Origin: Streptomyces sp. ICC1
GTDB lineage: Bacteria; Actinomycetota; Actinomycetes; Streptomycetales; Streptomycetaceae
Length of the DNA: 64,000 nt
Assembly: GCF_003287935.1 (NCBI RefSeq)
Contig: NZ_CP030287.1
Coordinates: forward strand, 558,001-622,000
Reading direction: 5' to 3'
Shown here: positions 27,731 through 36,200 of the stretch, piece after piece
How positions within the stretch are numbered: position 1 is the first letter of the stretch
Layout of the letters: every line of letters begins with the position of its first letter
Translations under genes and position numbers: made by a program
Notes under the pieces: model-generated
What the model saw: the letters and a program-made list of their open reading frames with translations, nothing else
Databases searched by the model: none
What the model was told of the DNA's origin: nothing

Positions 27731-28646
27731 ATGGGTCTGCCGAGGAAGCAAGGGTCGCAGCCGCCATCCGGTGTGCGTCGGCAGTGGGCTGCGGATAGGG
27801 CGATGCGGCCGCCGATGCGCTCACCGGGCCGGCCTGAGCCATCGCGTGCTGTGCAACGAGACTTCTGGCGCCTGATCGCCTCGGGGATCACTTCTGTCCA
27901 GGCTGCCGAGGGGGTCGGGGTGTCGGCACCGGTCGGGATCCGATGGTTCCGACACGCTGGCGGGATGGCGCCGCTGAGTCTGGACGAGCCCTCGGGCCGG
28001 TACCTGTCGTTCGCCGAGCGTGAGGAGATTGCACTGCTCAAAGCTCAGGACAAGAGCGTGCGTGAGATCGCCCGCACGATCGGGCGCGCCCCGGGAACGA
28101 TCTCTCGCGAACTGCGTCGCAACGCCGCGACCAGGAGCGGCAAGCCGGTCTACCGCGCCGTGGTAGCCCAGTGGAAGGCGCAGCAGGCCGCGAAGCGCCC
28201 AAAGACGGCGAAGCTCGTGGACAACGACCGTTTACGTGAGTACGTGCAGGACCGGCTCGCCGGTGACATCCGTCGGCCCGACGGCACGATCGTTTCAGGT
28301 CCTGCGACGGCACCGTGGAAGGGACTGAACAAGCCCCGCCGCCAGGACAGGCGGTGGTCGACGGCATGGAGTCCGGAGCAGATCGCGCGCCGGCTGCGGG
28401 TCGACTTCCCTGATGATGAGTCCATGCGCATCAGCCACGAGGCGATCTACCAGTCGCTGTTCATCGAGGGCCGGGGCGCGCTCAAGCGCGAGCTGGTCAC
28501 GTGTCTGCGCACGGGCCGTGCGTTGCGGGAGCCAAGGACTCGGTCCCGAAACAAGCGGCAGGGCCACGTCACCGCTGACGTCGTTTTGAGTGAGCGCCCG
28601 GCCGAGGCCGACGACCGTGCTGTCCCTGGCCATTGGGAGGGCGACC
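27731..28646 (+). CDS. IS30-family transposase, exon 1 (upstream of group II intron)
   Basis: The first 305 codons plus one base of an IS30 transposase. It starts at ATG 27731. An N-terminal HTH region (FWRLIASGITSVQAAEGVGV) is followed by the typical LKAQDKSVREIARTIGRAPG helix-turn-helix and GTISRELRRNA. The last codons are GHWEGD, the first catalytic aspartate motif, cut one base into the next codon by the intron. Joining with 31201-31718 restores GHWEGD-LIIGTGRS and a 477-residue protein, so splicing would give an intact transposase. Without splicing the frame stops at 28702. Confidence 0.92.
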
Positions 28647-29273
28647 GTGCGACACGAAGTTGCACGAATTTGAGTGGACTGACCGATTGGAGAGGCAGTT
28701 GATGAAGCTGTAGGTGCAGTCACGGGTCCGTGTCCGTGTGACCCGTCCCCGCCCTTGACGTGCGATGCCGGTAACGGAGTGGTGCGAAGCTCAGGGGAAA
28801 GCCCAAGAACTTCCGTTCCATCCGGGAGTTACCGGCAAGGGGAAGACCGGACGGGTGAAGTACATGAACTCCCGATGATGCCTCGTGATCCCAAGCCCCG
28901 CCGATGGAATGCGTGAGTGGGGTGCATGGCTAGCCGTCGAGAAGCGGCAGGCGCTGGCTGGTAGAGGTCACTCCGGCCAGGTGGACACCGCCGCCTCGGG
29001 GTAAAGGGAGCACCCACCCCGGTCGTATCTCATTCGTGTGGAACGTGGAAACCCCGTTGGGGTCCGGGCCGCTTTGGCCCGGTCAGCCGACCGTAAGGAA
29101 GGCTCAACTCCCCAGCGGGAACAGGACGGCCCAAGAAGCCAATGCCGGAAGCCGAAGGGAAACGGAAACCCGGGGCAGAAGATCGGACTCTCCGCCGGTC
29201 GCCTCGCATAACCGTCCGGATACGGGTGATCTGCCCGGACCCGAAAGGGTGCTGACGTGGGCCGGGTGAGCCT

Positions 29274-31127
29274 GTGCAGAATCACTGGACAAAGACGACG
29301 GAACCGAGGGGCAAGTTGGACATCATGCAGATAGCGGACGGGCTGGCCTCGGCCCTTCCGGCTGCTCCTGCACCGGTGAACGGACCCGAGGGCGAAGACT
29401 TGGACTGGGCGTCGATTGACTGGCGGCGGGTCGAGGAGGACGTACGGCGTCTGCGGCAGAGAATCTTCACGGCATCGCAGGCAGGGGATCTGAAGAAGGT
29501 CCGTAATTTGCAGAAGTTGATGCTCCGGTCCCGGTCGAACACGCTCCTGAGCGTGCGACGGGTCACGGAGATCAATGCTGGACGCGCGACGGCGGGAGTC
29601 GACGGAAAGGTAGTGCTGCTTTCCCAGTCCAAGGCCGCATTGGCCCACTGGGTTCAGCACCGTTCCCGACCATGGATTCCCAAGCCCGTCAAGCGGGTGT
29701 TCATCCCCAAACCGGGGACCATGAAGAAGCGCGGACTCGGGATTCCCGTGATTGTTGACCGGTGCCTGCAAGCTGTGGCATTGGGAGCATTGGAGCCCGA
29801 GTGGGAAGCGCGGTTCGAGCCGAAGTCGTACGGCTTTCGGCCCGGCCGTGGCTGTCACGACGCGATCGGGGCCATCTACTCCACGCTCAACGGGAAGAAC
29901 CCGCAGCGTGCGTGGGTGCTCGACGCGGACCTGACGGCGGCGTTCGACCGTATCGACCACGGCCGGCTCATGGCCGCTCTCGGCACCTTCCCCGCCCGGG
30001 GACTGGTCCGTCAGTGGCTGAAGGCCGGGGTCGTGGATCGCGGTCGGTTCGCCCCGACCGAGGAGGGAACTCCACAGGGTGGGGTGATCAGCCCATTGCT
30101 CTTCAACGTGGCCCTGCACGGAATGGAGGAAGCCGCAGGGGTCCGCTATTACACCACCGGCAGAGATGCCGGGAGTGCGCAAAGCGGCAGCCCCGTGCTG
30201 GTGCGGTACGCAGATGACTTTGTCGCGATGTGCACCAGCCGTGAACAGGCCGAGCAGGTCAAGGAACGGCTGGCTGCATGGCTGACGCCCAGGGGACTCG
30301 CCTTCCACGAGGACAAGACACGAATCGTCCACGCGGAGAGCGGATTCGACTTCCTGGGGTTCAACGTCCGCCGCTATCACGGCAAGCTGCTGATCAAGCC
30401 GAGTAAAGCGGCTCAGCGACGGATCCGGGAACGGCTCAGTACCGAAATGGTGGCTCTGCGAGGGGCCAACGCCGGTGCGGTACTCAAGAAGATCAACCCG
30501 ATCGTGCGGGGTTGGTCGGCCTACTACCGGACGGTGGTGTCCAGCGAGATCTTCACGGCGCTGGACAATCACATGTGGAAGCTCGCTTACAAGTGGGCCA
30601 AACACAGCCACCCGAACAAGCCGAAGCACTGGATATCCGACAAGTACTTCGGCCGGTTCAACAGGTCCAGGAACGACCGGTGGGTGTTCGGTGACCGCGA
30701 CAGCGGTGCCTACCTGCTCAAGTTCTCCTGGACGAAGATAGTCCGGCACCAACTGGTCAAGGGGAAGGCGTCCCCGGACGATCCTGCCCTGGAATCCTAT
30801 TGGGCTCAGCGGCGCCGCAAGGGAACCCCTCTACCGGTCGATGCCATGACCGTGCGCCTACTACAGGCACAGCACGGCCGGTGCTCGATCTGCGGAGGGC
30901 TCCTCCTGCACGCCGACCACCCGCCACAAAGCCCAGGAGAATGGGAAGTATGGCGGGCTGTCATCCGGAAGGCGATCTCCAAGCAATACATCGCGTTCCC
31001 GGACGGGAGCACGCCGGACGGTCAACGACCCCGTCTCCTCCACACCCATTGTCAACGGCGGAATGGAGACGCCGCGATGACGAGTCCAGCACTTTTGTCT
31101 GCCAACGAGCCTCTGGGGCTTGCTTGA
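29274..31127 (+). CDS. ltrA: Group II intron reverse transcriptase/maturase with HNH endonuclease domain
   Basis: A 617-residue intron-encoded protein in domain IV. The reverse transcriptase region (about residues 60-400) has TAGVDGK, FIPKPGTMKKRGLGIPVI, FEPKSYGFRPGRGCHDA, GTPQGGVISPLLFN and the catalytic YADD in VLVRYADDFVAMC. A maturase X domain follows (LKKINPIVRGWSAYYRTVV), and the C-terminus has an HNH endonuclease signature (CSICGGLLLHADH). It helps splicing and retrohoming. GTG at 29274 is the earliest start; ATG at 29325 is an alternative. The stop codon falls on the first bases of domain V. No frameshift or stop seen, so it may be active. Confidence 0.93.
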   Translation: MQNHWTKTTEPRGKLDIMQIADGLASALPAAPAPVNGPEGEDLDWASIDWRRVEEDVRRLRQRIFTASQAGDLKKVRNLQKLMLRSRSNTLLSVRRVTEINAGRATAGVDGKVVLLSQSKAALAHWVQHRSRPWIPKPVKRVFIPKPGTMKKRGLGIPVIVDRCLQAVALGALEPEWEARFEPKSYGFRPGRGCHDAIGAIYSTLNGKNPQRAWVLDADLTAAFDRIDHGRLMAALGTFPARGLVRQWLKAGVVDRGRFAPTEEGTPQGGVISPLLFNVALHGMEEAAGVRYYTTGRDAGSAQSGSPVLVRYADDFVAMCTSREQAEQVKERLAAWLTPRGLAFHEDKTRIVHAESGFDFLGFNVRRYHGKLLIKPSKAAQRRIRERLSTEMVALRGANAGAVLKKINPIVRGWSAYYRTVVSSEIFTALDNHMWKLAYKWAKHSHPNKPKHWISDKYFGRFNRSRNDRWVFGDRDSGAYLLKFSWTKIVRHQLVKGKASPDDPALESYWAQRRRKGTPLPVDAMTVRLLQAQHGRCSICGGLLLHADHPPQSPGEWEVWRAVIRKAISKQYIAFPDGSTPDGQRPRLLHTHCQRRNGDAAMTSPALLSANEPLGLA

Positions 31128-31159
31128 GCCGTGTGCGGTGAAAGCTGCTTGCACGGTTC
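31126..31159 (+). ncRNA. Group II intron domain V
   Basis: A 34-nt hairpin: nine base pairs (GAGCCGTGT with GCACGGTTC), a TT bulge on the 3' side, five more pairs and a GAAA tetraloop. The catalytic AGC triad is at bases 2-4. This is the most conserved part of a group II intron and fits the consensus exactly in size and bulge position. Confidence 0.93.
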
Positions 31160-31163
31160 TGAG

Positions 31164-31200
31164 GGGGCGGGGACGCAGTAATGCGTCCCCGCTACCCGAC
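31164..31200 (+). ncRNA. Group II intron domain VI and branch site
   Basis: A hairpin of GCGGGGACGCA with TGCGTCCCCGC around a GTAA tetraloop, resting on a lower GGG/CCC stem. The A at 31194, unpaired and seven bases from the intron end counting itself, is the candidate branch-point adenosine. Confidence 0.8.
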
Positions 31201-31718
31201 TGATCATCGGGACGGGTAGGTCCGCGATCGGCACGCTCGTCGAGCGCAGCAGCAGGTCCACGCTCCTGGTCCATCTGCCACGGCTGGACGGCTGGGGCGA
31301 GGAACCGTATGTGAAGAACGGGCCAGCGCTCGGCGGATACGGGGCCGTCGCGATGAACGCGGCACTGACGGAGTCGATGACCAAGTTGCCCGAGCAGCTA
31401 CGGAAGACCCTTACCTGGGACCGCGGGAAGGAGCTCTCCGGTCACGCCCAGTTCGCCATGGAGAGCGGGACGCGGGTGTTCTTTGCTGACCCCCACTCGC
31501 CCTGGCAGCGACCGACGAACGAAAACACCAACGGGCTCCTGCGACAGTACTTTCCGAAAGGCACGGACCTGTCTCGGTGGTCCGCCGAAGACCTCGAAGC
31601 CGTCGCATACGCACTCAGTAGCCGACCCCGCAAGATCCTCGGGTGGAAGACACCCGCCGAAGTCTTCGAAGAGCAACTACGCTCACTTCAAAAACCCGGT
31701 GTTGCATCGATCGGTTGA
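31201..31718 (+). CDS. IS30-family transposase, exon 2 (downstream of group II intron)
   Basis: Two bases plus 172 codons that continue the exon 1 frame (LIIGTGRSAIGTLVERSSR). It carries the second catalytic aspartate (LTWDRGKELSGH) and the glutamate region (WQRPTNENTNGLLRQYF), both needed for DDE chemistry, and ends at TGA 31716-31718 inside the right inverted repeat. Together with exon 1 the protein is 477 residues, a normal IS30 length, with all three catalytic residues. Confidence 0.92.
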
Positions 31719-31728
31719 ACTCGCCCAG

Positions 31729-31998
31729 TACACGAGCCGTGAACTCGCCCTCTTGGCAGCCGAGGTCGGCATCCGCCTGTCGGTCGGACGCACTGGGCAA
31801 TGTTGGGACAACGCGCTCGCGGAATCGCTTTTCTCGACCCTGAAGAACGAGCTGGGCGACACCAACCCCTGGCCGAGCCGGGCTGCCGCACGCACCGCGA
31901 TATTCGAGTGGATCGAGAGCTGGTACAACTTGCACCGGCTCCACAGCAGCCTCGGCTACCGCAGTCCCGCCGAATACGAGACCGCCCTCGCCGCCTGA
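31729..31998 (+). pseudogene. IS3 transposase OrfB, 3' part
   Basis: The last 89 codons of OrfB: YTSRELALLAAEVGIRLSVG, then the catalytic glutamate region CWDNALAESLFSTLKNEL, and the end YNLHRLHSSLGYRSPAEYE. It resumes in frame directly after the duplicated CAG that follows the IS30 right end. Not translatable alone because no start precedes it. Confidence 0.92.
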
Positions 31999-32010
31999 CC
32001 ACCACACCAA

Positions 32011-32038
32011 AGGTGTCCGTCAAAGCGGAACAAGCTCA
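32011..32038 (-). repeat. Right terminal inverted repeat of the IS3 element
   Basis: The reverse complement begins TGAGCTTGTTCCGC and matches the left end at about 25 of 28 positions by eye. Confidence 0.8.
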
Positions 32039-32040
32039 CC

Positions 32041-32190
32041 CCACCGCCACAAAGCCCACGCTCCCCGGCCCCTGAATGACCACCTGCTTGACGCCTGGGT
32101 CCCGCTCCCACCCGACCAGCGCCTCGGCCATCCGCGCCACCATGGGGTGGGTCAGCACATTGAGGGCCCGCGCCGATTCAGGGTGATCAC
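32041..32190 (-). pseudogene. Enoyl-CoA hydratase / 3-hydroxyisobutyryl-CoA hydrolase-like fragment cut by IS3
   Basis: Read on the minus strand, VITLNR is followed after a one-base deletion by RALNVLTHPMVARMAEAL, VGWERDPGVKQVVIQGPG and a corrupted SVGFVAVG, which resembles the N-terminal region of crotonase-fold enzymes (NRP-ALN-LT and the GAG-RGFCAGGD loop). The homology ends right at the IS3 right end, so the rest of the gene was lost. With the frameshift and the damaged oxyanion loop the fragment is dead. Confidence 0.68.
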
Positions 32191-32338
32191 TCGAGCCCAG
32201 CCGTCACAGGTACACAACACGGGTCGTCGTCACTCATCACCCACCAAGTGGGCCCTCTCCCCAGCCCCTGCTCGACGGCCTCCGGTCCCCGCCTTGAATA
32301 CAGTTGGCACTCGATCAGCCCGGACGGGCCGGTGCGCA

Positions 32339-33250
32339 TCACATTCGCGCCCAAGGCCTGGGATTCGGACAGCGCTGCCACCACCAACCAGCCATGCCCG
32401 GTTCGACGGACACACCCATCAGCTCTCTGTAAAGACTCCCCGACGCGTCTCCGTCTGTTGCCGCGACGAATCGGCAGTCCAAATCCTCCAGAGCCCCATC
32501 AAGAAGCTCGGCGACCTCACCCGGCAGACGTGCACCGATACGGGCGAGCTCGTCCCGGGCTTCCAGTCGTTCTCGGTAGAGGTCTGCCGGATACCAACCC
32601 GACGGCGCCCACCCGGACTCCATCTGCCGGATAACCCGTTCCCATATGACCAGGTTGTCCTGCACAGCCCAGAGGATGCTGCCGATTCCGTCATCGAGAG
32701 AGGGACGAGCCCCGTTCGAGTCAGTGCGCCGTAGCTGTTCCACCGACACTTTGAAGGCCTCGGCTACAGGGCTTGCCAGCCGCTGCTCCCGTACGATCTC
32801 TGCGAAACGCGTGACGATCGCCCGCGGAAGCTGCGGAACAGCCTCCTCGACGGCGGTCACCTCAAGCAGTGGGGGCTCGTCATCGGACGGTTCGAGCCGT
32901 GCACGCGTGAGAAGACCTCCCGGCGTCACAGCCCAGTATGCGCTGGGGGGTGCTTCAACGGCAGGGAATAGGACCGTCGTCGCTGTGGCCTGCGCGAGTC
33001 CGGCGGCAACCTCGGACTCGGTCGGCCGCACGGTGATGTAGTCCTGGATGTAGATGTCCAGCGACCACGCGACGTCGCCAAAGGTCGCTTGGTAAGTGCA
33101 CAGGACAGGCGCATCCCAGTTCGGGAGACCGGGGTCGCCATCGGGGTCGACCATCTCCACGTCATTAGCTGCCGTCCCGAGGCATGCGGCAAGTGCGGCG
33201 GCCATGGCCGTGGGCCTGACAGCGTCGACCGTGAGAAGGTTGTACGTCAC
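32339..33250 (-). CDS. Candidate immunity protein for the RHS toxin
   Basis: A 303-residue protein with no family I recognise. Start GTG at 33250 overlaps the TGA of the RHS gene (GTGA), so it is translated directly after it. The sequence is acidic and soluble with no signal peptide (early part VDAVRPTAMAAALAACLG, then WDAPVLCTYQATFGDVAWSL; later ELARIGARLPGEVAELLDGA). An orphan cytoplasmic gene directly behind a polymorphic toxin tip is the standard position of a cognate immunity gene; that is the only reason for the call. The end runs toward the IS3 scar. Confidence 0.65.
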   Translation of the reverse strand: MTYNLLTVDAVRPTAMAAALAACLGTAANDVEMVDPDGDPGLPNWDAPVLCTYQATFGDVAWSLDIYIQDYITVRPTESEVAAGLAQATATTVLFPAVEAPPSAYWAVTPGGLLTRARLEPSDDEPPLLEVTAVEEAVPQLPRAIVTRFAEIVREQRLASPVAEAFKVSVEQLRRTDSNGARPSLDDGIGSILWAVQDNLVIWERVIRQMESGWAPSGWYPADLYRERLEARDELARIGARLPGEVAELLDGALEDLDCRFVAATDGDASGSLYRELMGVSVEPGMAGWWWQRCPNPRPWARM

Positions 33251-36200
33251 TTGTACGTCCCGTTGTAGATGGCGAGCGCTTTCTCGACGATTCCTGGATT
33301 GTTGGTGAAGCGCGGGTTCCTGCTCAACTGCGGCGCGGCACTAAGGTCACCTTTCGCCTTGGCGACCTGCTGCAGGGCAGCGTACTCATTCCTGTCGAGA
33401 CTCACGAAGCCAGGGCCGGAGTCAGGGAACACCGTCCCTGAGTGCTCGACACCATATAGGCGATTGTTCACTTGGTAGCGGTCGAGTTCACTAATATAGG
33501 CCGCCTTCCCACTGGCAATGTCAGCGACATCCTGCTTAACGGTGCCCATCTCGCCGCGCAGGATGACAGTGTTGTTCCCCCTCACCTCGCCACTGGCCGA
33601 CCCCGAAACAGTATGGCGCGCGTTGGGTGCCTTCAGGTTCTTTCCGGCAGCTGGACCTGGTATATCGCTTGATGCTGGCCAGGGACCTCGACCGGGCCCC
33701 GAATCCGCCCCGGAGGACGACCCGTCCCCGCCCGGAGCCTTCGCAGTGCCTGATTCCGGGGTGCTGGGCGACGTGCTGTCCGGAGCGGAGTCGGCCGGGG
33801 TGTCCTTGCCTGCGGGCTTGGGGGTGTCATCGATGAGGCTTTTCAGTGCCGAGATGAGGGACTGACCTCCGCCGAGGCCATCAGCCTTAGCGAGTTTATA
33901 CTCCCGGTATGCGACCACCCCGACTTTGCCCACACCGTAGCCGTCCACGAAGAGCGAGCCGATGAGCCCAGTCCACCAGCCAGCCTGGTAAGCCTTCGAG
34001 TCCGGATCGATATTGAAGAGCTCACCGGCCGGCCGGCCACCCCAGAGATTTGGTACATGCCGCTTCGGCGCCTTGTAGCCGGTCCAGTCGTTGAATTTCT
34101 TATTCTTGCCGTTATAAATCTCAACGCAATTATTGAGCAGAAATCCGGGGGCATTAAACCCGAGGTTGACACTATTCATGCCTCCGAGCGCTCCGTCGAC
34201 CACCCCCGCGAGGAATTTGCCGACGTCGGCCCAGCCAACGAATAGCCCGGACGGGTCGCTCATGTTGACGGGGTCGTCGCCGGCGTAGGTGTAGCCGCCC
34301 ATTTGGTTCTGGTCGCCGGCTTCGAAGACCGGGTCGCAGGTGAGGAAGCGGCCGATGACCGGGTCGTAGTTGCGGGCGCCCAACAGGTTCAGGCCGCTGG
34401 TGGGGTCGACTGGCTGGCCCAGGTAGGCGCGGTTGTCGGCCCAGGCCGGCGGGGCGGTGCCGCGCGGGGCTCCGTACGGGTCGAAGGCGCGGCGGGTGAC
34501 CGTGAGGGTAGTTGCGTCGATCTGGAGCTGGGAGGTGTTCTGCGGGGTGGTGAGCTGGTAGGTGACGGAGCCGGTGGAGGAGCGGGTGATCCGGGTGCCG
34601 TCGGGGCTGGTGTAGTTGCGGAGGCCTTCGACCGTCTTCGTGGTGTTGTTCAGCTTGAGCTGTTCGGTGCCGCCGAAGAGGTAGAGGGTGTCGCTGTCCG
34701 GAGACCGCTGGATCAGCAGGCCGCCGTCCGCGTCGTACAGGTAGGTTGCGGTCTGGGTGCCGCCGCCCGGCTTGGGGGTGGTGACCGTTTCGGTGCGGCC
34801 CTGGGCGTTGTACGTGAACGTCTGGGTCGTGGTCGCGGCCGTGCCGGCCTTGGTGTCACGGCTGGTCGTGTTGCCGACCGAGTCGTAGTGCGGGGTCAGC
34901 GTGGTCGTACCGGTGGGCCCCGTGGTGGTGATGGACGTGGCCGTGTTCGGCTGGGCCGCCGGCGTGGAGCCGCTGCCGGGGTAGGTGCTGGTCTGGGTGA
35001 CGTCCTTGAGGGGGTTGCCCGCGGGGTCGTGCTTGACCTGCTGGGTGCGGTCGCCGAGCTGGTTGTAGGTGAAGGACTGCCAGTACGGGTTCGGTCCGCC
35101 GATCGTCGTGGACGTCGGCTGCGCGGTGTTGCACTTGGACAGCTGGCCGGCCTTCGGAGCCGCGAGACCCTTGGTGTCCGTCCAGGCTTGGGCCAGGCGG
35201 TTCTGCCCGTCGTAGAGGAAGCACTGCGTGTCCGTGCCGGTGGCCGATCCGCCGCTGGACTGCACGCTGGACGTTCCGGTGAGGTTGCCAGCCTCGTCAT
35301 AGGCATAGGTGGTGTCTTCGACCGCGTCGCCAGTGGTGCCGGTTTGCAGGCTGACCCTGTTGGTGGCCTGTCGGCCGGTGGCGTCGTCGTAGGTCTGAGC
35401 GGTGCGGAGCTGCTTTCCGTAGGGACCGTACGTGGACTGGATGACCTGGCCCAGCGGTGTGTAGATGGCCTTGTTCAGGTACGGGGTGGTGGCGGATCCG
35501 TACCCGGTGAGGCCGCCCTGCGGGTTGTACCCGTACCCGATCCGCTCGGCCGGCAGGCCGCCGTCGGCGCCGTAGGTCGTTGAGTTCAGCAGCCCTACAG
35601 TGGGCGTGTATTCGGCGGTCGCGGTATACGTCCCTGCGAGCTTGCCCTCGTCGGAAGGGATGACCGTCGTGGTGCCCGTGGGCTGGTAGGCGGTCGTGTA
35701 GCCGTCGATCTTCTTCGTGTACGCCTTGCCGGCTGTTCCGCCCACGAATCGGGTCGAGGACGTCGGGCGTCCCTTGAGGAGCGTGTCGTACGTCCACTCG
35801 GCCAGCTTCTTGGTCTGGTCCGTGGTGCTGGTGCCCTCGTATTCACCGGTCTTGCGGCCGAGGGTGTCGTAGGTGGTGGAGAGGCTCTTGCCCCGCGCAT
35901 CGGTGCTCAGGATCACTCGCCCGAACAGGTCGTAGCCGGTGGTGGAGGTACCGGTGTCCGGGTCGGTCTGGGACAGTTTCTGGCCGAGCAGGTTGTACGT
36001 GTAGGTCCACTTATTGCCGGCGGTGTCGCCGATGGACGCGACGTTTCCGGCAGGGGTGTACGAGTACGTGGTGGTCGCGTCAGCCGTGGCGGCCTTGCCC
36101 GCGGTCCCGGACGTCCAGATGGAGGTTCCGGCGGCGTCGTACATCTGGGCGGTGTCGTCGCCCTTGACGAGGAGGTAAGCGCCCGTGGCTCCGGCGGTGC

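Larger units (their letters stand above)
28647..31200 (+). mobile_element. Group II self-splicing intron (2,554 bp) with encoded maturase
   Basis: The 5' end reads GTGCGAC, matching the GUGYG rule, and the 3' end reads CTACCCGAC, ending in AY. A canonical 34-nt domain V lies at 31126-31159, followed by a domain VI hairpin. The 5' non-coding part (28647-29273) would fold into domains I to III. The exon bases before the intron, GCGACC, could pair with GGTCGT near 29020 or GGTCGC near 29198; I cannot decide which is EBS1. Precise removal restores the IS30 transposase frame. Confidence 0.93.
27682..31725 (+). mobile_element. IS30-family insertion sequence, itself interrupted by a group II intron
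   Basis: Bounded by 28-bp imperfect inverted repeats (27682-27709 and 31698-31725) sharing TTCAAC and GCAACACC, and by a 3-bp direct duplication CAG (27679-27681 and 31726-31728), usual for IS30-type transposition. Without the intron it would be about 1.5 kb, containing one transposase gene. The insertion site lies inside the second catalytic motif of IS3 OrfB. Confidence 0.9.
26707..32038 (+). mobile_element. IS3-family insertion sequence, interrupted by an IS30-type element
   Basis: Bounded by imperfect inverted repeats of 28 bp (left 26707-26734, right 32011-32038), which differ at about three positions and share CCGCTTTGACGGACA. It carries the usual two overlapping frames, orfA and orfB. 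Without the insert the element would be about 1.3 kb, normal for IS3. The IS30 insertion splits orfB. No 3-4 bp target duplication is visible (GATCG before, CCCAC after), so one flank has probably been lost or rearranged. Confidence 0.85.

Noticed and set aside
29020..29210. Assigning EBS1 of the intron
   Set aside because: Two complementary strings (near 29020 and 29198) fit the exon; without folding domain I, I could not choose.
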